NCBI GenBank assembly: GCA_965221145.1
Contig: OZ244877.1
Span: 1,550,001 to 1,614,000 of the forward strand
From: Bin5 sp965221145
GTDB lineage: Bacteria; Chloroflexota; Anaerolineae; Caldilineales; Caldilineaceae
Direction of reading: 5' to 3'
DNA length: 64,000 bases
Positions within the stretch are counted from its first letter, which is position 1; each line of letters begins with the position of its first letter. Below the pieces are notes generated by a model. That model was not told the origin of the DNA. It ran no database searches and saw only the letters and a list, made by a program, of their open reading frames with translations. A program made the translations under genes and the position numbers. Shown here one piece after another: positions 9,079 to 17,626 of the stretch.

Positions 9079-9912
9079 GTGACCGTCCAACCACTGATAT
9101 TCGCCCACCGGGGCGCCAATGCTGTCGTGCCAGAAAATACGTTACCAGCTTTTGAGAAGGCGCTGGAGATGGGAGCCGACGGTATCGAACTGGACGTGCA
9201 GGCGACCGCCGATGGCGCGCTGGTCGTGTTGCACGACTTTAGCTTGGGCCGCACGACAACCAGCGCCGGTCTCCTGCGCTCGCATACATTGGCGCAACTC
9301 GCAGATGTCGATGCCGGCGTGCGCTTCGACAACTCGTTTGCGGGCACGCCGATTCCCACCCTGGAGCAGGTATTCGATCTCGTGGGGGAACGCTGTATCG
9401 TTAATGTTGAGATCAAGAATATGGACTGGGATGGGGGCCGCGAAGCGCAGCCGCTGACGCGCATGATCCAACGGCGCGGGCTGCATGATCGGGTCATCGT
9501 TTCCAGTTTCAATCCGTTCTCCCTGCGCAAAATGCGACAATTGGATCCGTCGATCGCCCTGGGGCTGCTCTACTTTCCTAAACTGCCGCGCCGGACCGGC
9601 CCGTCGGGAAACTTCATTCAGAAGGTCCGCCATCTGCCGCTCAAGCATCTCTTCTTCCATCTGTCCCGCGCCTGGTTCAGCTCGCGCATTGCGCCGGAAG
9701 CGCTCCACCCTCACTTCGAGTCGATCGACGCCCGACTGGTCACAGCGGCGCGCAGCCGGGGGCAACGCGTTAACGCCTGGACCGTAAATAGTGCCAGCGA
9801 GGGGCGGCGACTGGCCCGTCTGGGCGTGAATGCGATCATCACCGATCTGCCAGACGTGATGAGGCACGAGTTGTCGATGGTCGACCCCAACGCAGAGCCG
9901 CCAGAATCTTGA
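9079..9912 (+). CDS. Glycerophosphodiester phosphodiesterase
   Basis: The 277-aa cytoplasmic enzyme hydrolyses glycerophosphodiesters to glycerol-3-phosphate and an alcohol. The GDPD TIM-barrel motifs are all at the N-terminus: the HRG motif with general-base His, PENTLPAFEKALEMGADGIE, the metal ligands in GIELDVQ, and the second catalytic His in VVLHD. The C-terminal strand motifs VNAWTVN and NAIITDLPD are also typical. There is no signal peptide, so this is the UgpQ-like intracellular type rather than GlpQ. The start is GTG 9079, directly before the first strand. An insertion around residues 165-205 is longer than in short homologues. Confidence 0.92.
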   Translation: MTVQPLIFAHRGANAVVPENTLPAFEKALEMGADGIELDVQATADGALVVLHDFSLGRTTTSAGLLRSHTLAQLADVDAGVRFDNSFAGTPIPTLEQVFDLVGERCIVNVEIKNMDWDGGREAQPLTRMIQRRGLHDRVIVSSFNPFSLRKMRQLDPSIALGLLYFPKLPRRTGPSGNFIQKVRHLPLKHLFFHLSRAWFSSRIAPEALHPHFESIDARLVTAARSRGQRVNAWTVNSASEGRRLARLGVNAIITDLPDVMRHELSMVDPNAEPPES

Positions 9913-9958
9913 GTCGCGGCGCGGTCGGATGAGTCAAATCGCCAACTAGGGCAAGCGT

Positions 9959-10906
9959 ATGAAATCCACCACGGCAACCGCGCCGGGAAAGGTGATCCTG
10001 TTCGGGGAGCACGCAGTCGTCTATGGGCGGGCGGCGATCGCCGTGCCTGTGACGAAGGTGCAGGCCACTGCCACGGTCGAAGACGCGCCGCCGCGAACGG
10101 GCTGCACGATCACTGCGTCGGACATTGACGCGCGCATCCGCCTCTCCGCCGCGCCAGACGATCCGCTGGCTTTTGCGGTGCGGCTGGCAACAGAGGCCGC
10201 GGGCATCCAAGCCGAACCGGACTGGAATGTGACCGTCCGCAGCACCATCCCGATCGCGGGGGGGATGGGCAGCGGCGCGGCTGTCAGCGCAGCTCTGGCG
10301 CGGGCAGTCCTCTCCCACAGCGCCGCTCTGTCCTGCGGCAGCCCCGATGCGGAGACGGTCAACCGAATCGTTTTTGCGGTGGAGGAACTGCATCACACAA
10401 CGCCCAGCGGGATCGACAATACCGTCGTCGTGTACGAGCAGCCGGTCTGGTTCGTGCGCGGCAGGCCGCCGGACATCTTTGACATCGCCCGCCCCTTCCT
10501 TCTCCTCATCGCCGACACCGGCGAGGCAAGCTCCACCGGCCAGGTGGTGGCGGATGTGCGCCGGGCGTGGCAGGAAGACAACAGTCGTTACGAAGCGATC
10601 TTCGATGACATCGGCGCGATCGCGGAGGCGGCGCGGCGTGCCATTGGCGCGGGGGCCGCGGCGGCGCTGGGGCCGCTTATGCGGGAGAACCAAAGACTGC
10701 TGCGCCAACTTGACGTCAGTTCGGAGGCGCTTGATCGCTTGATCGCCATTGCGGAAGGAACCGGCGCGACCGGGGCCAAACTCTGTGGCGGCGGACGCGG
10801 CGGCAATCTGATCGCATTGGTTGAGCCGGAGAGAATCGACGCGGTGCGGGAGGCGCTCCTGGTCGGAGGCGCTGCTCGCGTGATCGTTACAGTAGTGGGC
10901 GAGTAG
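9959..10906 (+). CDS. mvk: Mevalonate kinase
   Basis: The 315-aa GHMP-family kinase phosphorylates mevalonate with ATP, the first kinase step of the mevalonate route to isoprenoids. Motif 1 is APGKVILFGEHAVVYGR at residues 8-24, diagnostic for mevalonate kinase. The phosphate loop is IPIAGGMGSGAAVSAA, with Gly where many relatives have Ser. The substrate loop includes PSGIDNTV, and motif 3 is KLCGGGRGGNLIAL. Isoprenoid synthesis through mevalonate is uncommon in bacteria but common in Chloroflexota, which supports the placement. The other pathway genes are not in this window. Its 3' end overlaps the convergent nagA by 20 bases. Confidence 0.88.
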   Translation: MKSTTATAPGKVILFGEHAVVYGRAAIAVPVTKVQATATVEDAPPRTGCTITASDIDARIRLSAAPDDPLAFAVRLATEAAGIQAEPDWNVTVRSTIPIAGGMGSGAAVSAALARAVLSHSAALSCGSPDAETVNRIVFAVEELHHTTPSGIDNTVVVYEQPVWFVRGRPPDIFDIARPFLLLIADTGEASSTGQVVADVRRAWQEDNSRYEAIFDDIGAIAEAARRAIGAGAAAALGPLMRENQRLLRQLDVSSEALDRLIAIAEGTGATGAKLCGGGRGGNLIALVEPERIDAVREALLVGGAARVIVTVVGE

Positions 10907-12176
10907 ACGCTAACTCGGGGCCGCCCTGTAGCCGCCAACTGTCCCGCAGATAGGCGAGTTGCCCGCCAACGACCGTGGCCACGACCTGCGCCTTCGCGTC
11001 CAGAAGGGTCAGATCGGCGCGGGCGCCGGATCTGATGCGGCCCACCTCGTTGTCGATTCCCATCGCCTGCGCCTGAGAGAGGCATGTCAGCGGCCAGGCC
11101 TGCACCAGCGGCCAGCCGGTGGCTGACATAAAGTTGCGCAGCGCCGCATCCAGAGCCAGAACCGAACCCGCGAGCGTGCCATCCTCTAATCGGCAGACGC
11201 CATCCTGGACAATGACCGGCAGGCCGCCCAGGTCATAGCGCCCCTCGGGCATACCCGAGGCACGCATCGCGTCGCTGATCAGGAGCGTGCGGGTCGGCCC
11301 TTTGCAGCGCCCCAGAATGCGCATAGCCGCCGGATGCACGTGCATCCCGTCGGCGATCAGTTGGGCGTATATTCTATCGTCGCTCAGCGCCGCGCCCACC
11401 GCGCCGGGATGGCGATGATGCAGTCCGGTCATCGCGTTGAAAGTGTGGGTGGCTTGCGAGACGCCCGCGTTGATGGCGGCGCTTGCCTGATCAAACGTGG
11501 CCGCCGTGTGGCCGAGCACAACCCGCACGCCCGCCGCCTGCGCCCTTTCGATCAGCGCGTCCGCTCCCTCTACTTCCGGCGCAAGCGTGATCATGCGTAT
11601 CGGCCCGGCAGCCAAAAGCGCTTCGAATTCCTCCAAGGACGGCGGACGAATGAAGTCCGGATTCTGAGCGCCGGGGAACTGCGCGTTGATGTAAGGACCT
11701 TCCAGATGGACCCCAAGGATACGCGACCCGATAAGAGAATCGCCTGCCCCTCCCGACCGCGACTGGCCCACAAACCGAGCCACGTTTTCGACCGCAGCCA
11801 GCGTTTCGGCATGGGAGGCGCTGACGGTCGTGGCGTAGAAACCGGTAACGCCGTGCCTGACCAGGAACTGACTGATCGTTGCCAGGCTTTCCGGCGTGGC
11901 GTCCATCATGTCCGCGCCGGCGCTGCCATGGATGTGAACGTCGATGAAACCGGGCAGCAAGATGCAATCACTGCCGTCAAGAAATGGGACGTCCAGCCGC
12001 GAGCCATCACTCCGCCAGCGGCCGATCTGATCACCCTGGCAGGTGAGCGTGAAAGAATGGCCAGGGGGCGCTGCCACCGTGCCGAAGACCGTTCGGGCGG
12101 TCAGGCCGCTGATAGCAGTGATAGGATGGCCGCTGCCTTCACTTGGGTTCGCAGACTGCTTGCGCTCGTTCTGCAC
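10887..12176 (-). CDS. nagA: N-acetylglucosamine-6-phosphate deacetylase
   Basis: The 429-aa amidohydrolase converts N-acetylglucosamine-6-phosphate to glucosamine-6-phosphate plus acetate, feeding amino-sugar recycling or use. Family motifs are seen in order: PGFIDVHIHGSAGADMMDAT, LGVHLEGPYIN, VVLGHTAATFDQA, ATHTFNAMTGLHHR and TLLISDAM, the last holding the catalytic Asp. It starts at GTG 12176, three bases after the glgB stop, with a ribosome site (GGGAG) inside the glgB 3' end, so it is coupled to the glucan operon. N-terminal residues 1-50 are longer than usual. The last 20 bases overlap the convergent mevalonate kinase gene. Confidence 0.92.
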   Translation of the reverse strand: MQNERKQSANPSEGSGHPITAISGLTARTVFGTVAAPPGHSFTLTCQGDQIGRWRSDGSRLDVPFLDGSDCILLPGFIDVHIHGSAGADMMDATPESLATISQFLVRHGVTGFYATTVSASHAETLAAVENVARFVGQSRSGGAGDSLIGSRILGVHLEGPYINAQFPGAQNPDFIRPPSLEEFEALLAAGPIRMITLAPEVEGADALIERAQAAGVRVVLGHTAATFDQASAAINAGVSQATHTFNAMTGLHHRHPGAVGAALSDDRIYAQLIADGMHVHPAAMRILGRCKGPTRTLLISDAMRASGMPEGRYDLGGLPVIVQDGVCRLEDGTLAGSVLALDAALRNFMSATGWPLVQAWPLTCLSQAQAMGIDNEVGRIRSGARADLTLLDAKAQVVATVVGGQLAYLRDSWRLQGGPELASTRPLL

Positions 12177-12179
12177 GAT

Positions 12180-14246
12180 CTACTCCCTATCAGGCGTCTC
12201 GGTCGTTTTCTTCCAATATAAAACGCCCAGCGGCGGCAGTTCCATGAGCGCAGACCAGGAGGAGTCCTGCCATGAAAACTCCTCCGCTTGCACAGGGAAG
12301 GGATTGTCGACGCCGCTGCCGCCATATATCGGCCAATCGCTGTTCAGGATCTGCTGGTAGCGGCCCGGGCCGGGCAGACCGACGCGATAGCCATGGCGGG
12401 GCACCGGCGTGAAGTTACAGACGACGAGAATGCTGCTGTCGCCCTCTGAATCCCGGCGCACGAAACTGATGACAGAATGATCGACATCTTGCAAATCGAC
12501 CCACTGGAACCCGTCCCAACTTGCGTCGACCTGGTGCAACGCTTCTTCCCAGCAGTAGAGCCGATTGCTGTCCCGCACAAACCGCTTTAGGCTTCGGTGT
12601 TCCGCCCGTTCCAGCAGATGCCAATCCAGGCTGGCCGTCTCTGTCCATTCCCGCCACTGGCCGAACTCCCCACCCATGAACAGCAATTTCTTGCCCGGAT
12701 GGGCGTTCATCAGGCCGTAAAGCAGACGCAGATGCGCGAACTTCTGCCACCGGTCGCCGGGCATTTTACTGAGCATCGACTTTTTTAGATGAACGACTTC
12801 ATCGTGGCTGAGCGGGAGAATGAAACGTTCGCTGAAGGCGTAACTCAAGCTGTACGTGACCAGTTGTTGATTGTGGCGGCGGAACAACGGGTCCATCTCG
12901 AAAAAGTTGAGCGTGTCGTGCATCCAGCCCATATTCCACTTGTAATCGAATCCCAGACCGCCGGCACGGGTGGGACGGGTCACCATCGGCCAGATCGTGC
13001 TTTCTTCGGCGATGGTCAGGACGCCGGGCACCCGTTCATGCAGGACGTCGTTTACCCGGCGCAACAGGGCGATGGCATCCAGATTCTCCTGACCGCCATA
13101 CTGATTTGGAATCCACTCGCCTTCCTGCCGGCTGTAATCCAGATAGAGCATGGAGGCCACCGCGTCAACCCGCAGCCCGTCTATGTGGTACTCCTCAGCC
13201 CAGAACAGCGCGCTGGCAAGCAGGAAGTTGCGCACTTCGTTGCGCCCGTAGTCGAAGATCTTCGTGCCCCAGTCGGGATGTTCCCCGCGACGCGGATCTT
13301 CGTACTCATAGAGAGGCGCGCCGTCGAAATAGGACAGCCCGTGGGCATCCTTGGGAAAGTGGGCCGGCGCCCAATCGAGGATGACGCCGATTTCGTTCTG
13401 GTGGCAGTAGTCGACGAAGTATTTGAAATCGTCCGGCGTGCCAAAGCGGCTGGTGGGTGCGAAGTACCCTGTGCTCTGATAGCCCCAGGAGCCTCCGAAG
13501 GGGTGTTCGGTTATAGGCAGAAGCTCGATGTGGGTGTAGCCCATCTCCTGCACATAGGCGACCAACTGATGCGCCAGTTCTCGATAGTCCAGTGAACTGT
13601 TGTCTTCAGGCGCCCGCCGCCAACTTCCCAGGTGGACCTCGTAGATGTTCAGCGGTCGGGCCAATGTCTGCCTGCTGACGCGCTCTGCAACCCATCTCCC
13701 GTCCCCCCAGGGATAGCTGTCCGGCGGCCAGATGCGGGATGCTGTCCCCGGCGGCACCTCGGCGTAGAATCCATACGGATCCGATTTGTCGATCCTGTAG
13801 TCCACAAGCGGGAGTTGAATGGAGAATTTGTACTCGTCTCCAGGCGCAAGCGCGGTGGGGATGAATAGCTCCCAGATCCCCTCTCGGTAAGCGTACATCG
13901 GATGCGCATGGGGGTCCCAGCCGTTGAAGGGGCCGATCACACTGACGCCCTGGGCATTCGGCGCCCAGACCGCGAACTGCACACCTCTGACGCCGTCCAC
14001 CGCGCGAAAGTGAGCGCCGAACCTGCGGTAGCTAAAGAGAAAGTTCCCTTCACCGAACAGGTATGCCTCGTCATCCGTGAACCAGGATTCAGTCAACTGA
14101 TGACGCGCTTCTCCCGTTCCGTCGCCGATACCGGACATTTCCTTTCTGTTACGCAGCCCAAGCGCTTCGGCGCGGCCGCCTTCTTCCCATTCCGGCAGAC
14201 GGACATCATCGTCCGTGGGCGCGGCGTCAGTTTTCGTCACCGACAT
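12180..14246 (-). CDS. glgB: 1,4-alpha-glucan branching enzyme
   Basis: The 688-aa GH13 enzyme makes the alpha-1,6 branches of glycogen. A variable 50-residue N-terminus is followed by a CBM48 domain (about 75-175, with the VSVIGPFNGWDPHAHPM signature). The catalytic barrel follows, with the nucleophile Asp in DGLRVDAVASML, the acid Glu in IAEESTIWP and the third acid in LPLSHDEVVH. The C-terminal beta domain ends near the stop. The ATG at 14246 lies ten bases inside the 3' end of the upstream synthase gene, so translation is coupled. Together with the neighbouring synthase it makes branched storage glucan. Confidence 0.94.
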   Translation of the reverse strand: MSVTKTDAAPTDDDVRLPEWEEGGRAEALGLRNRKEMSGIGDGTGEARHQLTESWFTDDEAYLFGEGNFLFSYRRFGAHFRAVDGVRGVQFAVWAPNAQGVSVIGPFNGWDPHAHPMYAYREGIWELFIPTALAPGDEYKFSIQLPLVDYRIDKSDPYGFYAEVPPGTASRIWPPDSYPWGDGRWVAERVSRQTLARPLNIYEVHLGSWRRAPEDNSSLDYRELAHQLVAYVQEMGYTHIELLPITEHPFGGSWGYQSTGYFAPTSRFGTPDDFKYFVDYCHQNEIGVILDWAPAHFPKDAHGLSYFDGAPLYEYEDPRRGEHPDWGTKIFDYGRNEVRNFLLASALFWAEEYHIDGLRVDAVASMLYLDYSRQEGEWIPNQYGGQENLDAIALLRRVNDVLHERVPGVLTIAEESTIWPMVTRPTRAGGLGFDYKWNMGWMHDTLNFFEMDPLFRRHNQQLVTYSLSYAFSERFILPLSHDEVVHLKKSMLSKMPGDRWQKFAHLRLLYGLMNAHPGKKLLFMGGEFGQWREWTETASLDWHLLERAEHRSLKRFVRDSNRLYCWEEALHQVDASWDGFQWVDLQDVDHSVISFVRRDSEGDSSILVVCNFTPVPRHGYRVGLPGPGRYQQILNSDWPIYGGSGVDNPFPVQAEEFSWQDSSWSALMELPPLGVLYWKKTTETPDRE

Positions 14247-16123
14247 ATACTCTTCAACCCCGGCAGAAAGCAGGAATCCACGACCGTGTCCCAGCTCATG
14301 CTCTGGGCCAGCGCGCTGCCGATTCGGACCTGCTCCGCCATTTGGGCGCGCTTGGTGGGCAGGCGTTTGACAATCCGCTGGGCCGCGCGCCTCGCATTGC
14401 GGATCTCGATTCCATTCCGAATCTCCTGGTCAATGGCGAGCGCGTCCTGAGCGGAGACGGGCGTGTCCTCATCCGGCAGACTGATATAGTCGGCGACAAC
14501 CAGCGGGAAGACATTGCCAGCGATGATCGGTGTCTCTCCGTCGCTTTCCGGCCCGCTGTCGTGACCGCCGGACCGGACATGCTGTCCCTTCAGTATATCT
14601 TCCTGCAACAGCCCTTGTTGAACGAGATCGCGGGCCGCTTGCTCAAGAAAGCCAACACAGCCGCACACGTTGCTGACACAAGCGATCGCGCCAAAGTTGA
14701 TAGGTTCCACCTGTGCGATGCCGAACGGTTCGTAGATGCTCTGCCCGAACTCCAGATCGCTGCCGCGGCGGATGTCCTGAAACTCCATCGCGGACGACAT
14801 CCGCGCGCCGCATCGTTCCCGGCTCCAGCCGAACTGATTGATCAGAACGATGCGGCTGCTGCGGGCGACATGGTTGAACGGTTCTACGTCGTTGAAAAAG
14901 AAGGGCGCTTCCTCTCCGATCAGGTCGCCGTTGTCAGCGCGGTGGTCGACGGGCCAATCATATTGCGCTTCCCAGCTGTGTACCCAATCCGGCTGCCGAC
15001 CGGCGGGCTGGCTCGTGGCGAGCACGAACAGCACTGCCGTCTTCCCAACCGAACGCAACAACTGATCCAGATGGGTCATCACCCGCACGTCTCGCCACAA
15101 TGCCTTGGAAAGGACCAACCGAGCCACATGGGTGAAGACGTAATCGGGCCTAAATCCGAGCAGGCTGCGACAGTAATCCTGCAAACGGCGTTTGGCATCA
15201 AGCCGATCCGCCGTCGTTATCTCAGCTGCCGCTATTCCGTTGTAGACGAGATCGATGTTGCGGTGGGCAAAGTGCCCGCCAAGGAAACGCAGCTCCTCTT
15301 TCACCAGGTCACCGACGGCGAAGATCGCGTCGCAATGAACCGCTCGCCGCACGATTGCGTGCTTGAAAAAGTCGCTCTGGTCGCCGAACATGGTGTCCAG
15401 CGGAAGATGGGACTCTCTGGCGCGCCGCATCACATTGTAGAAGCGGGTATCGTGGCCGCCGTGGCCTTCCACCAGCAGGCGGGCCGTCGCCATCTCGTGG
15501 GCATAGAAGACCGTGCGCCACTGTTCCGGCTCGTTCATCTGCGCGGCGAAGACGACCGGCATCCCCAGCCATTCGTGGGCAATAATGACCCGCTCATCGG
15601 GCGAGCGTCCGGCGTCAACGCCAAGCGCCTTAAGCCCGTCGAAAAGAGGCTGGGCGATGGCGACGTAGAGGTTGTATTCGTGATCATGGCTGTAGTGCCG
15701 GCTCTCGATGCCGTAGTGCTCCCAGAGGAAGTAGCAGAATCTCGCCACATGCTCCATGTCCGGGTTGCTGGCATCGACCAGCAAAATCTCGTGATTCACT
15801 TCTCCGAACCGGCGCACGCCGTACAGGATCGCCACCTGATAGGTCTGCTCAACCACGCGCAAAGCCTGTTGGACCGCCTCATTGACGCCGAAATAGATGC
15901 CGTGCAGGCTGCTATAGCGGATCTGCACGCCGCTGCCCGGGCTGTTCAGTCGTTCCATCTGGAGCGCGTCCCAGCCGAACATCGGGCCGACCAGTATGGT
16001 GCGGTCAACCTGCTGGTTGTAACGCTTTGCGCCCAGAAGTCCGTCGAGAACGGAGCCGATGCCGCCGACCTTCGCGGCTGCTTCATGGGTCGCGTGGATC
16101 ACCAACGGAATGGTATTGGACAC
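14237..16123 (-). CDS. Glycogen synthase-like glycosyltransferase (GT3/GT5 type)
   Basis: The product, about 628 aa, probably elongates alpha-1,4-glucan for the adjacent branching enzyme. The N-terminal sugar-nucleotide site shows HEAAAKVGGIGSVLDGLLG, equivalent to the KVGG motif of synthases. The C-terminal acceptor domain has YEPFGIAQVEPINFGAI, like the EPFG/EPCG motif. It is longer than bacterial GT5 enzymes (about 480 aa). Its middle (FYNV, then HAIVRRAVHCDAIFAVGDLV, then VYNGI) resembles eukaryotic-type GT3 synthases more. I chose GTG 16123, which has GGAGAG just upstream; a TTG at 16135 is also in frame. The donor (UDP- or ADP-glucose) cannot be told from sequence. It leads the minus-strand operon with glgB and nagA. 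Confidence 0.8.
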   Translation of the reverse strand: MSNTIPLVIHATHEAAAKVGGIGSVLDGLLGAKRYNQQVDRTILVGPMFGWDALQMERLNSPGSGVQIRYSSLHGIYFGVNEAVQQALRVVEQTYQVAILYGVRRFGEVNHEILLVDASNPDMEHVARFCYFLWEHYGIESRHYSHDHEYNLYVAIAQPLFDGLKALGVDAGRSPDERVIIAHEWLGMPVVFAAQMNEPEQWRTVFYAHEMATARLLVEGHGGHDTRFYNVMRRARESHLPLDTMFGDQSDFFKHAIVRRAVHCDAIFAVGDLVKEELRFLGGHFAHRNIDLVYNGIAAAEITTADRLDAKRRLQDYCRSLLGFRPDYVFTHVARLVLSKALWRDVRVMTHLDQLLRSVGKTAVLFVLATSQPAGRQPDWVHSWEAQYDWPVDHRADNGDLIGEEAPFFFNDVEPFNHVARSSRIVLINQFGWSRERCGARMSSAMEFQDIRRGSDLEFGQSIYEPFGIAQVEPINFGAIACVSNVCGCVGFLEQAARDLVQQGLLQEDILKGQHVRSGGHDSGPESDGETPIIAGNVFPLVVADYISLPDEDTPVSAQDALAIDQEIRNGIEIRNARRAAQRIVKRLPTKRAQMAEQVRIGSALAQSMSWDTVVDSCFLPGLKSICR

Positions 16124-16237
16124 AACTCTCTCCAATACGATGATTGTGGATTCACACCATCATAGCACAATTGAACAAGCGCAAACGAATTGATTCTGGC
16201 GCTAGGTGAGCCGATCAGCCTACTCCGGCGCATGACA

Positions 16238-16266
16238 TTGAGGGATGCGCGAAACTGTGCTATGGT
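16238..16266 (+). promoter_or_regulatory. Possible promoter for the CDP-alcohol transferase gene
   Basis: TTGAGG at 16238-16243 and TATGGT at 16261-16266 are 17 bases apart. If real, transcription would begin at about 16273, next to the in-frame ATG at 16274, making a leaderless message and excluding earlier starts. The boxes are imperfect. Confidence 0.3.
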
Positions 16267-17467
16267 GGCGCGCATGGCTAACCGAACGGGTAAGAAGCAG
16301 AAGTTGACGGAAGAGGAAAAGGATGCCCTCCTGCAAAAGAGCAGCAAGCGGCTAACGCTGATCTGTAGCCTGACTCTGCTGTTCGGCGTGCTGCTACTGC
16401 GTTTGACAGCCCAGAATTCAGATTTCAGCGCGCGCCAATGGCTCATGATTTCGGCGCTTGCCCTGGCCGGTGAGTTCTGGTATCTGCGCCGGGTGCTTCA
16501 CCAGAATCATTCACCTGACAGCGACCAACTCTACCCGGACCTGGGCGCGGCCAACCGGATGACGATTTTTCGCGGCCTCGCCTACGCGTGGATGGCCGGT
16601 TTTCTCCTGATGCCCCGGCCCGGCGGGCCGATGGACTGGCTGCCGGCGCTGCTCTATGTGGGGGCCAGCATCGCCGACGTTTTCGATGGCTACGTGGCCC
16701 GCAGAGCCAACCGCGTATCGCGGCTGGGGGAAACGCTGGACATGGAATATGACGGCCTGGGTGTCCTGGTTGCCTGCGCGCTGGCTGTCCAATACGGGCA
16801 ACTGCCGCTTGTGTTCCTGCTGGTGGGCGCTGCCCGCCCGCTCTTCGTCTGGGGGATGCTGTGGCGCACGCGAACGGGGCGGCCCAACTTCCCGATGTCG
16901 GCGAGTGATCAGCGGCGCATCATTGCCGGACTGCTCATGATTTTTCTATCGACCGTGCTGTGGCCGATCTTCGAGCCGCCCGTGACGTATGTTGTCGGCG
17001 CGGTTTTCGGCGGCGCGGTTGCGCTCAGCTTCGTGCGCGACTGGCTGGTCACTATCAGTAGGCTAAAATCTAAGCATCAAGCCTATATATTGTGGCGTGC
17101 CCGTCTGAAGCTGTGGGCCTTCACATGGCTGCCGGTCGGCCTGCGCATCATGATCGCGGCGTTTGTTGCCCTCTTGGTGGCAGACATCTTGCAAGGACCG
17201 ATCCCATGGCCTGCGGCGGTGAGTTGGCTCATCGCTCTTGTCGGTGCGGTCGCGGGCCTGGCGATCCTGTTCGGGATCGGCGCTAGGGCGGCGGCCGGGC
17301 TTATCACCGCGGTTGCATACATTGATTTCGCGTTTGGCGGGCAGGCGTGGCTGGGGCTTGCATTGCTGTTTCTGGCTTCCCTCTTGATCGTCGTCGGCAG
17401 CGGCCAATTTACAATCTGGATCCCGGAGGAGCGCTGGCTTCGAATCGGCGCCGGAGAAGATGGGTAG
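16262..17467 (+). CDS. CDP-alcohol phosphatidyltransferase-family membrane protein
   Basis: The product, about 401 aa, should transfer a phosphoalcohol from a CDP-activated donor to an alcohol in the membrane, as in phospholipid synthesis. The full family motif D-G-x2-A-R-x8-G-x3-D-x3-D is present, from Asp142 to about residue 164. About five membrane segments surround it. The last 120 residues form four further membrane helices ending GSGQFTIWIPEERWL. This resembles DoxX/TQO-small-subunit-type proteins and is longer than usual transferases (about 200 aa). The N-terminus is basic and soluble. ATG 16262 and ATG 16274 are both possible starts, and neither has a clear ribosome site. The substrates are unknown. 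Confidence 0.82.
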   Translation: MVARMANRTGKKQKLTEEEKDALLQKSSKRLTLICSLTLLFGVLLLRLTAQNSDFSARQWLMISALALAGEFWYLRRVLHQNHSPDSDQLYPDLGAANRMTIFRGLAYAWMAGFLLMPRPGGPMDWLPALLYVGASIADVFDGYVARRANRVSRLGETLDMEYDGLGVLVACALAVQYGQLPLVFLLVGAARPLFVWGMLWRTRTGRPNFPMSASDQRRIIAGLLMIFLSTVLWPIFEPPVTYVVGAVFGGAVALSFVRDWLVTISRLKSKHQAYILWRARLKLWAFTWLPVGLRIMIAAFVALLVADILQGPIPWPAAVSWLIALVGAVAGLAILFGIGARAAAGLITAVAYIDFAFGGQAWLGLALLFLASLLIVVGSGQFTIWIPEERWLRIGAGEDG

Positions 17468-17626
17468 AGGGAGGCGAACATCCTTAGCAGTATGCTTATG
17501 TGCGCTCATATCGAGAATACGCTTCTCCCGTTTTGCCCAAGAGCGGGCTAGACAACCGCTTTCCAAAAAGGAATGTGAGTAGTTCTGGGGCACACTCAAT
17601 GATCGTTTCATAAGAGACAGATTGCG

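Noticed and set aside
14342..16165. 607-codon open frame on the plus strand opposite the glycogen-synthase-like gene
   Set aside because: It has no ribosome site and no recognisable motif, and mirrors a gene with clear family signatures; G+C-rich codon bias leaves the opposite strand free of stops.
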